64,000 bases of DNA from contig NZ_CP139986.1 of assembly GCF_034424175.1 (NCBI RefSeq), positions 1,860,001 to 1,924,000 of the forward strand, read 5' to 3'. How positions within the stretch are numbered: the first letter of the stretch is position 1; every line of letters begins with the position of its first letter. This DNA is from Kluyvera intermedia. Lineage in GTDB: Bacteria; Pseudomonadota; Gammaproteobacteria; Enterobacterales; Enterobacteriaceae. The position numbers and the translations under genes were made by a program. The notes beneath the pieces were generated by a model. It worked only from the letters and a program-made list of their open reading frames with translations. It did not search any database and was not told where the DNA came from. Positions 1-8,422 of the stretch are shown here, piece by piece.

Positions 1-463
1 GCGAAACGGAGGCACTTTGTGAGAGGGCAAACCCCATAACCAGAAAACTGCCGATGAGCGAGAAGATCCAGAACGCTATTCCAGGGCGCTCAGCGCCGCG
101 CAGAACGCCAAAGATAGCGGTTGTCAGCGGAAGCAGCCCGAGAAAAACGATAGAGTGTGCTGACGTTACGTGCTGTAGCGCCATGGCGGTCAGCAGGGGG
201 AAACCGATAACCACGCCTAATGACACCACAACCAACGGCAGGATTTGTGAAACAAGAGGTCGTTTCTGACGAAAACCCACGATCAGCCCAACCGCCAGAA
301 TTCCTGCCAGAGAGGCTCGCGTAAAGGTCAGGAAGAAAGGATCCATATGCAGCACCGCAATGCGCGTTGCTGGCAAAGAACCGCTAAAAATCACCACACC
401 CAGCAGTCCATTAAACCAGCCAGAAATCGAGCCTGAATCGGTCTTAGCTAATCCTGAATCCAC
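1..463 (-). CDS. EamA/DMT-family exporter, N-terminal part (cut by window edge)
   Basis: The reverse strand is open from a GTG start at about 463 to the window edge and encodes about 154 residues with several strongly hydrophobic helices. The first helices read GLLGVVIFSGSLPATRIAV and FFLTFTRASLAGILAVGLIV, the pattern of the first EamA repeat of drug/metabolite transporters in the inner membrane. A GAGGTG Shine-Dalgarno-like stretch precedes the start; GTG at 466 is an alternative. The gene diverges from the MocR-type regulator, a common pairing in which the regulator controls the exporter. The substrate is unknown and the C-terminal half lies outside the window. Confidence 0.8.
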   Translation of the reverse strand, partial: MDSGLAKTDSGSISGWFNGLLGVVIFSGSLPATRIAVLHMDPFFLTFTRASLAGILAVGLIVGFRQKRPLVSQILPLVVVSLGVVIGFPLLTAMALQHVTSAHSIVFLGLLPLTTAIFGVLRGAERPGIAFWIFSLIGSFLVMGFALSQSASVS

Positions 464-568
464 CACACACCTCACTTATACGATAGCGTTTGTCGGTTTG
501 AGCATTTGTTGGGCGAATGGTAATCTCAACGATCTAAGACAATCAAATAATTGTCATGGATACAATTG

Positions 569-1906
569 ATGAAGGCACGATACAAAAGCATCGTAGACCG
601 ATTGGCTCATTTAATTAGAACCGGGGCGATTTCTCCTGGGACGCAGCTACCGACTCATCGGATGCTGTCGACCCAGGAACAGGTCTCGCTTGCCACCGCG
701 ACGCGGGTCTATCGTGAGCTGGAAGCCATGGGATTAGTCAGCGGCGAAACGGGACGAGGAACGTTTGTCCGGGAAATTTCGCTGCCTTACGGCCACGGCG
801 TTGACCAACAAGCCGTCGCTACCGATGTTATCGACCTCAACTTTAACTATCCGTCTTTGCCGGGGCAGGGTGAGCATTTGCGTGATGCGCTCAGGCAGAT
901 TGCGCTGGCAGGCGATATCGAGTCGCACTTACGCTATCAGCCGCACGCCGGCAGGCTAAACGATCGAACGATTATTGCCGGGCACCTTTGTACTCGCGGA
1001 TTTCAGACCACGGCGGACAGTGTGATTATCGTCAATGGTGCGCAACATGGGCTGGCTGTGACGGTGATGGGGCTATTGCATCCCGGTGACGTCGTGGCGG
1101 TAGACGCTTTAACCTATTCGGGGTTTAAAGTGCTGGCAGCGCTTTATCATCTTGAGCTTGTCGCGATACCGTCATTCGCTGACGGGCCAGACCTGGTTGC
1201 GCTCGAACAGCTTTGTCAAAAACGGCGTGTTAGGGCGGTGTACGTCATGCCGACATTACACAACCCGTTGGGTTGGGTATTAAGTCACCGCCAACGACAA
1301 ACACTGGCAAACATTGCCACCGCTCATGATCTATTGATTATTGAAGATGCGGCCTACGCTTACCTTTGCCCCTCGCCGCCTCCGCCATTGGCGTGTTATG
1401 CGCCGGACCGCACGGTGTATATCACCGGGTTTTCTAAAAATGTGGCAACCGGGTTGCGAGTTGGCGTTGTGGTCTGTCCCGCCGCGTATCGGACCGCGTT
1501 GGAAAGGGCCGTACGCGCTACCACGTGGAATACGCCATCGTTGATCGCTCGTGTTATCTGCACCTGGATTGAGGACGGTACGGTTAACCGTTTTGAGACG
1601 CTAAAGCGGCGTGATGCCCGTAAACGGCAAGCGATACTGAGAGAAACGTTTGCCGGTCTTCCCTATGTCTCACACCCGAATTCCTATTTTGCCTGGCTGC
1701 CTTTGCCGGATGAATCACGCGCCGACAGACTGGCTAACGCGCTGATGGAAAATAATATCTCCGTATCAACGGCTGAACCTTTTTGTACTTCACAGACGGT
1801 CCCTCAGGCTATTCGAATTGCGCTGGGTTCGGTCACGCTTGAGCAGTTGCGCGCGGTGTTAGTGAAGGTGCGTGACGCGGTGGAATTTGAACAGTATGGA
1901 GCGTGA
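569..1906 (+). CDS. MocR-type GntR/aminotransferase-fold transcriptional regulator
   Basis: A 445-residue protein with an N-terminal GntR winged helix (about residues 1-70, with PGTQLPTHRMLSTQ and GLVSGETGRGTFV) joined to a fold-type I aminotransferase-like domain. The PLP-binding features are visible: NGAQHGL, the MPTLHNPLG segment, the IIEDAAYAYL Asp and the lysine in TGFSKNVATGLRVG. Proteins of this class use PLP or a PLP adduct as effector and usually regulate a neighbouring transport or vitamin B6 gene. The ATG at 569 starts MKARYKSIVDRL, which matches the normal start of the helix-turn-helix domain; an upstream in-frame TTG is unlikely. It diverges from the EamA exporter, its probable target. 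Confidence 0.85.
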   Translation: MKARYKSIVDRLAHLIRTGAISPGTQLPTHRMLSTQEQVSLATATRVYRELEAMGLVSGETGRGTFVREISLPYGHGVDQQAVATDVIDLNFNYPSLPGQGEHLRDALRQIALAGDIESHLRYQPHAGRLNDRTIIAGHLCTRGFQTTADSVIIVNGAQHGLAVTVMGLLHPGDVVAVDALTYSGFKVLAALYHLELVAIPSFADGPDLVALEQLCQKRRVRAVYVMPTLHNPLGWVLSHRQRQTLANIATAHDLLIIEDAAYAYLCPSPPPPLACYAPDRTVYITGFSKNVATGLRVGVVVCPAAYRTALERAVRATTWNTPSLIARVICTWIEDGTVNRFETLKRRDARKRQAILRETFAGLPYVSHPNSYFAWLPLPDESRADRLANALMENNISVSTAEPFCTSQTVPQAIRIALGSVTLEQLRAVLVKVRDAVEFEQYGA

Positions 1907-1957
1907 AAGCGGGCTGGAATGATAGCGGAGATTGAATGCTCGATTGTAGAAAGCAAA

Positions 1958-1985
1958 AAGCCCGCTTAGTTTCCTAAGCAGGCTT
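1958..1985 (-). terminator. Rho-independent terminator of tRNA-Asn copy 1
   Basis: On the reverse strand a 12-bp stem (AAGCCTGCTTAG with CTAAGCGGGCTT, one mismatch) with a 4-nt loop is followed by a T run. It lies 8 nt beyond the tRNA CCA end. The same structure is repeated at 7323-7350. Confidence 0.85.
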
Positions 1986-1993
1986 CTTAAATA

Positions 1994-2069
1994 TGGCTCC
2001 TCTGACTGGACTCGAACCAGTGACATACGGATTAACAGTCCGCCGTTCTACCGACTGAACTACAGAGGA
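1994..2069 (-). tRNA. tRNA-Asn (anticodon GTT), copy 1
   Basis: A 76-nt tRNA on the reverse strand running from TCCTCTGTAGTTCAG to a genomically encoded CCA. The acceptor arm TCCTCTG/CAGAGGA, the anticodon GTT in ACTGTTAATC and the T arm GGTTCGAGTCC are all present. It corresponds to the asnT/U/V/W family of E. coli, which serve as integration sites for islands in other Enterobacteriaceae. The sequence is identical to the copy at 7359-7434. Confidence 0.97.
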
Positions 2070-2192
2070 ATCGTGTGAACGAGGCGAATATTAACGATGT
2101 CCCTCTGGCTTGTCAAAGGATGAAAGCGCTAATAAGTTCGTTTGCTGACAATTTCAGCAATTCATACGGGATTGCTGTTTTTTTAGCACATT

Positions 2193-2209
2193 TGCACCGT
2201 CAAAGTGCA
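2193..2209. promoter_or_regulatory. Probable NtrC-binding site upstream of nac
   Basis: TGCACCGTCAAAGTGCA is a dyad close to the NtrC consensus (TGCACC-N5-GGTGCA). It is centred about 130 bp upstream of the start point expected from the sigma-54 promoter, a normal enhancer distance. In Klebsiella, nac is known to be activated by NtrC and sigma-54. Confidence 0.8.
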
Positions 2210-2304
2210 GATATACCCCTTATGGGGCAGATCGTAATCTTCTGACAGCAGCTAAAAAGGCCTTGAGCGATAGGATTGCGGGGTTTTAGGTGGATTTTAA
2301 AAAC

Positions 2305-2320
2305 TGGCAAGCATCTTGCA
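2305..2320 (+). promoter_or_regulatory. Sigma-54 promoter of nac
   Basis: TGGCAAGCATCTTGCA carries the invariant GG and GC doublets separated by 10 nt (-24/-12 elements), matching TGGCAC-N5-TTGCW with one change. It lies about 55 bp upstream of the nac start codon. Together with the upstream NtrC dyad it predicts expression under nitrogen limitation. Confidence 0.88.
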
Positions 2321-2373
2321 ACTCCTCCGATTACTTAACGCCAGTGTGGCAGTGGATCCTTTCGGAGGCAAAA

Positions 2374-3291
2374 ATGAACTTCAGACGACTCAAGTATTTT
2401 GTAAAAATCGTCGATATCGGCAGCCTGACTCAGGCAGCAGAAGTGTTGCATATTGCACAGCCTGCGCTGAGCCAGCAGGTCGCGACGCTGGAAGGGGAGC
2501 TTGATCAGCAACTGTTAATTCGCACCAAGCGGGGCGTTACCCCGACTGAAGCGGGTAAGGTGCTCTATACCCATGCCCGGACGATTTTACGTCAGTGTGA
2601 ACAGGCTCAGCTCGCTGTGAACAATGTGGGACAGACGCTGAGCGGTACCGTGTCCATTGGCCTTGCGCCCGGCACGGCAGCATCGTCAATCACTATGCCG
2701 CTGCTCCAGGCAGTACGTAATGAGCTACCGGACGTGCTGGTCTATCTGCACGAAAATAGCGGTACCGTATTGAATGAAAAACTGCTCAATAACCAACTGG
2801 ATATGGCGGTGCTTTATGACCGTGCGCCGTTGGCGGGGATTGTGAGCCAGCCGCTGCTTAAAGAAGATTTATATCTGGTGGGTACGAGTCATTGCCCAGG
2901 CCAAAGCGTCGACCTCACCACGGTTGCTGAAATGAACCTGTTCCTGCCTCGCGACTACAGCGCCGTGCGCGCCCGCGTGGATGAAGCGTTTTCGCTGCGC
3001 CGCTTAACGGCAAAAATTATTGGTGAAATTGAATCTATCTCAACGCTCACTGCGGCAATCGCCAGCGGAATGGGGGTCACTGTACTGCCAGAGTCAGCTG
3101 CACGCTCGCTGTGTAACGCGGCTAACGGTTGGATGGCGCGCATTACCACTCCTTCAATGAGTTTGCCGCTGTCGCTGAATGTTTCGGCACGTGGACAACT
3201 GACGCCAGAGGCCCAGGCGGTGAAGGAAATTTTGATCTCATTGGTTAGCCGTCCGATGCTGGATAATCGAGAATTGCAGCTGGTCAGCTAA
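2374..3291 (+). CDS. nac: Nitrogen assimilation regulatory protein Nac (LysR family)
   Basis: A 305-residue LysR-type regulator, the usual length of Nac. It begins MNFRRLKYFVKIVDIGSLTQ with the N-terminal winged helix (TQAAEVLHIAQPALSQQVATLE) followed by the periplasmic-binding-like effector domain. Nac connects sigma-54/NtrC nitrogen control to sigma-70 promoters and binds DNA without a known co-inducer. The start at 2374 is chosen because a GGAGG lies 5 nt upstream and it reproduces the known N-terminus; an in-frame start at 2290 would fall inside the promoter. cbl follows in the same direction after 102 bp, as in E. coli, though Cbl has its own inputs. Confidence 0.96.
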   Translation: MNFRRLKYFVKIVDIGSLTQAAEVLHIAQPALSQQVATLEGELDQQLLIRTKRGVTPTEAGKVLYTHARTILRQCEQAQLAVNNVGQTLSGTVSIGLAPGTAASSITMPLLQAVRNELPDVLVYLHENSGTVLNEKLLNNQLDMAVLYDRAPLAGIVSQPLLKEDLYLVGTSHCPGQSVDLTTVAEMNLFLPRDYSAVRARVDEAFSLRRLTAKIIGEIESISTLTAAIASGMGVTVLPESAARSLCNAANGWMARITTPSMSLPLSLNVSARGQLTPEAQAVKEILISLVSRPMLDNRELQLVS

Positions 3292-3393
3292 GCTTATATT
3301 CCATTCAGATATAAGTTGCTGGTTTTTATTATTTGTTCACGAGGGCAACAGACTTTAACAATAGCGTAATGTCTGATTGATCCGGAGTGAAGC

Positions 3394-4344
3394 GTGAACT
3401 TCCAGCAACTCAAAATAATTCGTGAAGCGGCGCGGCAGGACTATAACCTGACCGAAGTTGCCAATATGCTTTATACCTCTCAGTCCGGTGTCAGCCGCCA
3501 TATTCGCGAGCTTGAAGAAGAGTTGGGAATTGAGATTTTTATCCGCCGTGGGAAGCGTCTGCTTGGGATGACTGAGCCGGGTAAAGCATTATTGGTCATT
3601 GCTGAGCGTATTCTGAATGAGGCCAGTAACGTGCGTCGCCTGGCCGATCTGTTTACTAATGATGCTTCCGGTGTGCTGACTATTGCCACCACTCACACGC
3701 AGGCACGTTACAGTCTGCCCCCGGTGATTAAGGCATTCCGTGAAATTTTCGACGATGTTCGCCTTGAGTTGATTCAGGGGACGCCGCAGGAAATTGATGT
3801 GCTATTGCACAGCGGTGGCGCGGATATCGGTATCGCCAGCGAACGCCTTAGTAATGACGCCACGCTGGTGGCTTTTCCCTGGTTCCGTTGGCATCACAAC
3901 CTACTGGTGCCCAAAGATCATCCGCTCACCCAGACAACCCCGCTCACCCTGGAAGCGATTGCCCGCTGGCCGTTAATTACCTATCGACAAGGCATTACCG
4001 GTCGCTCACGCATTGATGAGGCCTTCAGCCGGAAAGGGTTAACGCCGGATATTGTCCTGAGCGCGCAGGATTCAGACGTCATTAAAACCTACGTTGATCT
4101 GGGCCTGGGTATTGGCCTTGTGGCCGAGCAATCGGGCGACCCGCAGGAGTCTGGGAGCCTGGTACGGCTGGATACGCATCATCTTTTCGATGCGAATACC
4201 GTTTGGTTGGGACTCAAACGTGGCCAGCTTCAGCGTAACTATGTGTGGCGCTTTATTGAATTGTGTAATGCTGGATTGTCTCTTGAAGAGATTAAACGGC
4301 AGGCGATGGAGCCTGAAGAGGCGGCTCTGGATTACCAGATTTAA
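3394..4344 (+). CDS. cbl: Sulfur-limitation regulator Cbl (CysB-like LysR protein)
   Basis: A 316-residue LysR regulator, the same length as E. coli Cbl. It has the helix-turn-helix at residues 18-40 (TEVANMLYTSQSGVSRHIREL) and the CysB/Cbl-specific segments RRGKRLLGMTEPGKALL and TTHTQARYSLP. Cbl activates genes for sulfonate and organosulfur use (ssu, tau) when sulfate is scarce, with adenosine 5'-phosphosulfate as anti-inducer in the family. The start is a GTG preceded by GGAG. It converges with the following gene on a perfect hairpin at 4355-4383. Confidence 0.96.
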   Translation: MNFQQLKIIREAARQDYNLTEVANMLYTSQSGVSRHIRELEEELGIEIFIRRGKRLLGMTEPGKALLVIAERILNEASNVRRLADLFTNDASGVLTIATTHTQARYSLPPVIKAFREIFDDVRLELIQGTPQEIDVLLHSGGADIGIASERLSNDATLVAFPWFRWHHNLLVPKDHPLTQTTPLTLEAIARWPLITYRQGITGRSRIDEAFSRKGLTPDIVLSAQDSDVIKTYVDLGLGIGLVAEQSGDPQESGSLVRLDTHHLFDANTVWLGLKRGQLQRNYVWRFIELCNAGLSLEEIKRQAMEPEEAALDYQI

Positions 4345-4354
4345 CGCAGCGAAA

Positions 4355-4383
4355 AACGCTACCCACCACCGGTGGGTAGCGTT
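4355..4383. terminator. Bidirectional terminator hairpin between cbl and the 866-aa gene
   Basis: A perfect 13-bp stem (AACGCTACCCACC / GGTGGGTAGCGTT) with a 3-nt loop sits between two convergent genes. T runs are weak, so efficiency is uncertain. Confidence 0.75.
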
Positions 4384-4388
4384 AGCGG

Positions 4389-6989
4389 TTATTTTGTGAA
4401 TTTCACAGGATTGTTGCGGTAAGCTTTCAGCTTCGCACGCATCCAACTGCTGCTATTGCGGTTCACTGCGCTCACCACGCCGGTGGTTGCGCCACCGCCA
4501 ACCTGGACGTGGAAAATACCACGTGACGGGAAGTCAGCATATTTAGGTTCCGACAGATCCCAATCATGGCGACTGAACAGCTCCTGCGGATTACGGCCCA
4601 TCATGCTGGTATGAACGTCAAGGAATTCAATATTCAGCAGATTGGCGTTAATAGCCTCTACTGAGTTGCCAATTTCAGCATGCCCCATCAGATAGCTGCC
4701 GCCGGTTCCCCAGAATTGCTCATCGAGCGAGGCGACGTCTTCGGATACGCTTGCCAGACGGCTTGTTGGCATCTGCCATGGCAGGACCGGCTGACGCAGA
4801 TGTCGGCTCAGGGAAGCACAGAAATCGAATGTCCGATCCCATTCGTACGGTGAGTAACAGTAACCATTTTTATAGGCACGAGCGGTAAAATCGTCGGCTT
4901 CATAGCGGTCTGCCGCCATAAAGTCAGCGCCTTTGGCGACTGCGGCAGTGCCGTCAGTACGGGTGTACTCGATATCGTCAAAAACGCCCACCAACAGAGC
5001 ATACTGGGCACAAAGTTTGCCTGCCAGAGCTGGGTCGATGGTCATTTTTTTCTTAACGCCATCTTCTGGGTCGAAAACGTCGTCATAGGTGAAGTCGCTA
5101 TAAACCCACTGGGAACCCCCTACGCTCCACAGGTTCAGCTGCCAGCCGAGCACAACATCCGGTGCGACAACGCGAACCAACCAGTTAACCCCTTTGATAT
5201 AGCCTTTAAGGGTGTCGGTAATTGCTGCTGGAATGTCGATATTCACGCCGTGATGCGCCATGGCTTCAGCTAAGGGCTGGCGTACTGGGATCGCGTAGTC
5301 CGGCGTAAAACCGTACTTCTGACATTCGCCCAGATAATCCGGGTTAACGATAAAGCCCGCAGGTACCGAGTGCTCATCGTCCTTCATCGCTTGCGCCATT
5401 TTCAGGGCCTGGATGAAGTTAGCGAAGCTGAATTTATGGCGCAGCGGATCATCGATAATGTTTTCGACATCGCCTAACGATAAGTTACAGGTATAAGAAA
5501 CCATGACGGGCAGAACGCTGTCATGGGTAATCGCTTCAACATCGCGCGCCATCTGGATAATTTTTGAGGTTGGCTCTTTGGCCGGATCCAGATAGTCAGA
5601 GGCATCGCCCATACCGTCATCGCCGGAATATTTGAACAGCGAAGAAATGCGGGCCTCGGCCATATCTTCAACGTTACTCGGCGACATATCCGCGCAACCC
5701 CCAAAGCTCAAGAAGTCAGGGAAACCTTTCACGCGTAAACTGGCGCCTTCGGTAATCGTCACCGTTAAAGTAACGGCGGACTGGCTGTCCACATTCAGTG
5801 TGGTTGAGTCGACATCAATATAATGCACGACATCATCGTGAATCAGCGTGCTGGACGCTATCTGATACGTACCCTGGGCAAGCATCACGGATTGCGTTTG
5901 GCGACCTGTTTGCATCGGCAACTGAGTGAAATGATATTGACGTGGGAGAGATTTGTCCTCAATAAGGCGCAAATCAAAAGTGGCAGCAACGGTTTTTTCA
6001 GCCTTAACGATGACAGTGAGCGCCGCTGATTGGCTCTGTGTGTCATCGTTCTGACGAATCTGTTCATGACCTAATATCACTGTATGAAGCTGATTATTCA
6101 GGGCGCCATTGATGGCATCAAACAGATAGTGAACGTTATTCAATCTAATATCATCGATGCGCACACTGAACTGGCCTACAACGGGTAACTGCTCCAGGCG
6201 CAGATTCTGGCCGGCCAATAACGTGAAATGCTGTTTTTCAACGTTATTCTCAAGGTAGGTCAGGCTCATCGCTTCATTGAACAGCGCATGGTCTGCGGCC
6301 AGGTCAATCGTAATGTCCAGCGTGGTGCTAAGTTCAGCTTGCTCGAAAGCAACAGTGAGTGAGGTGCGTTGACCTTTCGTGATGGTCAGTGTTTCAGCAC
6401 TCAGATTGACTTGGGCACGTACGGTGCCATCGACCGTACGCAGTTCTGCCGCCGAAACAGCGTAGGAACCGGCATCAATATTGAAAGCGTTTGTTCCCGC
6501 AGTTGGATTGAGAACCTCGCTTTTCTCACCGCGCACTAACACCAGCTCTAATGCCGTTTCTTCTAGTCCGGCGGGGAATGTGGCGCAGGTCACCAACAGC
6601 TCACCCGTGGTCTGCGTCTCTTCATCAGCGGCAATGGTAAAGGTGTTTTTGAAGGTTTCCCATTTCGCCGCGGAATCAGATGAGACGTTTACCCCCATGT
6701 GAATATTGTCGATGGCATCATTGATGGCCCCGTTTGCGGCTGTAATGGTTAGTTTGATATCAAAAATACCGCTGGAGATTTCGCTCGACTCAATTGCCGT
6801 CTTAAGCTCGCACCATGGGTTTGTGGTGACGGTGATATCCCCTTCGGTTATTTTTCCCGGAGCGCTAAATGACAGAACCATTTTTTCCTGAATATTGATG
6901 TTGCTACCCGTTACGGATTTAAAGTTATTAATATCAAGAGTGGGATACCAGGCGTTATCCGTAAACTGAAGTGTGAAGTCCAACTGCAT
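4389..6989 (-). CDS. Unrecognised 866-aa protein: beta-sandwich repeats plus putative TIM-barrel hydrolase domain
   Basis: I do not recognise this family with certainty. The ATG at 6989 has AAGGAA 6 nt upstream and gives MQLDFTLQFTDNAWYP. Residues 1-125 look like a carbohydrate-binding-type beta domain. Residues 131-217, 223-330 and 335-412 are three related beta-rich units, each ending in a strand such as SLTVAFEQ, ALTVIVKA or VTLTVTIT. Residues 418-845 show about eight hydrophobic strands ending in polar or aromatic residues (FLSFGG, LPVMVSYT, AGFIVNPD, DVVLGWQLNLW, ADFMAADRYE, QPVLPWQMPT, GSYLMG, IFHVQVGG), the rhythm of a glycoside-hydrolase barrel. There is no signal peptide or membrane segment, so it looks cytoplasmic or secreted by a non-Sec route. 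It lies between the tRNA-Asn repeats, which suggests an accessory gene. Function is not assigned. Confidence 0.85.
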   Translation of the reverse strand: MQLDFTLQFTDNAWYPTLDINNFKSVTGSNINIQEKMVLSFSAPGKITEGDITVTTNPWCELKTAIESSEISSGIFDIKLTITAANGAINDAIDNIHMGVNVSSDSAAKWETFKNTFTIAADEETQTTGELLVTCATFPAGLEETALELVLVRGEKSEVLNPTAGTNAFNIDAGSYAVSAAELRTVDGTVRAQVNLSAETLTITKGQRTSLTVAFEQAELSTTLDITIDLAADHALFNEAMSLTYLENNVEKQHFTLLAGQNLRLEQLPVVGQFSVRIDDIRLNNVHYLFDAINGALNNQLHTVILGHEQIRQNDDTQSQSAALTVIVKAEKTVAATFDLRLIEDKSLPRQYHFTQLPMQTGRQTQSVMLAQGTYQIASSTLIHDDVVHYIDVDSTTLNVDSQSAVTLTVTITEGASLRVKGFPDFLSFGGCADMSPSNVEDMAEARISSLFKYSGDDGMGDASDYLDPAKEPTSKIIQMARDVEAITHDSVLPVMVSYTCNLSLGDVENIIDDPLRHKFSFANFIQALKMAQAMKDDEHSVPAGFIVNPDYLGECQKYGFTPDYAIPVRQPLAEAMAHHGVNIDIPAAITDTLKGYIKGVNWLVRVVAPDVVLGWQLNLWSVGGSQWVYSDFTYDDVFDPEDGVKKKMTIDPALAGKLCAQYALLVGVFDDIEYTRTDGTAAVAKGADFMAADRYEADDFTARAYKNGYCYSPYEWDRTFDFCASLSRHLRQPVLPWQMPTSRLASVSEDVASLDEQFWGTGGSYLMGHAEIGNSVEAINANLLNIEFLDVHTSMMGRNPQELFSRHDWDLSEPKYADFPSRGIFHVQVGGGATTGVVSAVNRNSSSWMRAKLKAYRNNPVKFTK

Positions 6990-7315
6990 GTTAATTTCCT
7001 TATAACGATAATGATAGTTAGGGTATCGAGTGACAACCAACTGGCTGATTTCAAAGATATTGGTTGGATGCCAAATAGATAGTTCGTCTGGATTGATTTC
7101 AGCGCTTTTGTTATAGGGGGAATTAAATATATAGGCACATCTATTTTGAATTGCTGATGTTTATTTATGTAAGTGATAGAGCGCGAAATAAAAATGATGT
7201 GTTTTTGCAGCGTCAGTTATTGGGAACAATTATGGTGTGAGTGAGGTAATTCGAAGCTGTGATGGTGGTGAAGGGTGAAAAGGGGGGCTGTGGCCAGATT
7301 TTTTGAGACAGTAAA
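6990..7315. other. AT-rich intergenic region upstream of the 866-aa gene
   Basis: No coding frame or RNA is convincing here. The stretch is AT-rich near the gene and probably holds the promoter of the leftward 866-aa gene. A short polypurine stretch (GGTGAAAAGGGGGG) lies near 7275. The left edge of the second 140-bp repeat begins at 7316. Confidence 0.5.
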
Positions 7316-7322
7316 AAGCAAA

Positions 7323-7350
7323 AAGCCCGCTTAGTTTCCTAAGCAGGCTT
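7323..7350 (-). terminator. Rho-independent terminator of tRNA-Asn copy 2
   Basis: Same 12-bp stem, 4-nt loop and downstream T run as the terminator of the first tRNA-Asn copy. Confidence 0.85.
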
Positions 7351-7358
7351 CTTAAATA

Positions 7359-7434
7359 TGGCTCCTCTGACTGGACTCGAACCAGTGACATACGGATTAA
7401 CAGTCCGCCGTTCTACCGACTGAACTACAGAGGA
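7359..7434 (-). tRNA. tRNA-Asn (anticodon GTT), copy 2
   Basis: A 76-nt tRNA identical to the copy at 1994-2069, including the encoded CCA. In K-12 several asn tRNA genes flank nac, cbl and mtfA; here two copies flank nac-cbl and the 866-aa gene, with mtfA just outside. Confidence 0.97.
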
Positions 7435-7534
7435 ATCGTGTGAACGAGGCGAATACTACTGGTACACGATAATTGTGTCAACACTAAATTTAACTTGCTG
7501 ATTCAATTGGCTGGATTTAGCGCAAGCTGTTGTT

Positions 7535-8329
7535 TTAGTGTACTACCGAGGATTTTTCATCGTGTCTATTATTATCCCGTAACCGCTGAAGGGGATCCTG
7601 CTGGTAGAAACTACAGAAACGTTGCCACAGCGCCGGGAAGCGCGGGGCGAAAAGTTCTGGGGCGCTGAAAAAATACTCAGAGAGCACGGCAAAACATTCG
7701 GCCGGGTCGGTCGCCGCGTAGGCATCAATACTGGCGGCGTTTTCGCCGACTAAATCAATTTCGTCCTGAATGTTATTCATCGCCGCATGCAGGTCATGTT
7801 CCCATCCGGCGACTTCGCGCAGGGGAATAAAAGGTACGCCACTAGCACGATCGCCGTTGCGGGTATCAAGCTTATGTGCCACTTCATGAATGACCAGGTT
7901 AAAGCCAGAAGCATCAAACGAATCCTGAATGTCTAACCAGTTCAGAACAATTGGCCCTTGCTGCCAGCTTTGTCCGGACTGTACTACGCGCTGATTGTGT
8001 ACTAGGCCGATATCATCCTCCCATTCGTCATCCACAACAAACGGCGCCGGGTAGATCAACACTTCATGGAAACCGTCGAGCCAGTCTAACCCCAGTTCCA
8101 TGATTGGCAGGCAAAATAGCAGCGCAATTCGCGCTTCGGTAACCGGTTCAACGACTAAGCCTTGCAAGAATACCAACCGCTTTTGCTGCAAAAAACGTTC
8201 GCCAAGCTGCACCAGCTTAGCCTGCTCGTCGTGGGTTAAATTCGCCAATAGGGGGATCGCCAGGGCCTGAGCCCACGGTAACTCGGCTTTATCGGTAGTA
8301 TCACTTGCTTTCCAGGGCCATTTAATCAT
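7535..8329 (-). CDS. mtfA: Mlc titration factor A, zinc peptidase (M90 family)
   Basis: A 264-residue protein closely matching E. coli MtfA. It has the zincin motif HEVAH (in LVIHEVAHKLDTRNGD) and a downstream glutamate in DPAECFAVLSEYFF, as expected for the MtfA/Mop-type peptidase fold. MtfA binds and inactivates the Mlc repressor and so raises ptsG expression; the aminopeptidase activity is described for the E. coli protein. The start at 8329 gives MIKWPWK, the known N-terminus; an adjacent ATG at 8332 is possible. Cytoplasmic. It lies between tRNA-Asn and the divergent tRNA-Ser, as in the E. coli asnT-mtfA arrangement. Confidence 0.95.
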   Translation of the reverse strand: MIKWPWKASDTTDKAELPWAQALAIPLLANLTHDEQAKLVQLGERFLQQKRLVFLQGLVVEPVTEARIALLFCLPIMELGLDWLDGFHEVLIYPAPFVVDDEWEDDIGLVHNQRVVQSGQSWQQGPIVLNWLDIQDSFDASGFNLVIHEVAHKLDTRNGDRASGVPFIPLREVAGWEHDLHAAMNNIQDEIDLVGENAASIDAYAATDPAECFAVLSEYFFSAPELFAPRFPALWQRFCSFYQQDPLQRLRDNNRHDEKSSVVH

Positions 8330-8422
8330 CATTTTGCTCGCAAACTCGTCACTTGAACGCAATTGAATAGACTGGTTCTGTTAAAATGCCAAATAACGCG
8401 GCATGATGCCAACTATCAAAAC

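Larger units (their letters stand above)
1951..2090. repeat. 140-bp direct repeat, copy 1 (tRNA-Asn unit)
   Basis: This stretch is identical over its whole length to 7316-7455, in the same orientation. It contains the complete tRNA-Asn gene, its terminator and about 20 bp of 5' flank. Identity ends abruptly on both sides. It brackets nac, cbl and the large unrecognised gene. Confidence 0.93.
7316..7455. repeat. 140-bp direct repeat, copy 2 (tRNA-Asn unit)
   Basis: Identical to 1951-2090 and in the same orientation; the copies are offset by 5,365 bp. It includes the second tRNA-Asn and its terminator (7323-7350). Confidence 0.93.
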
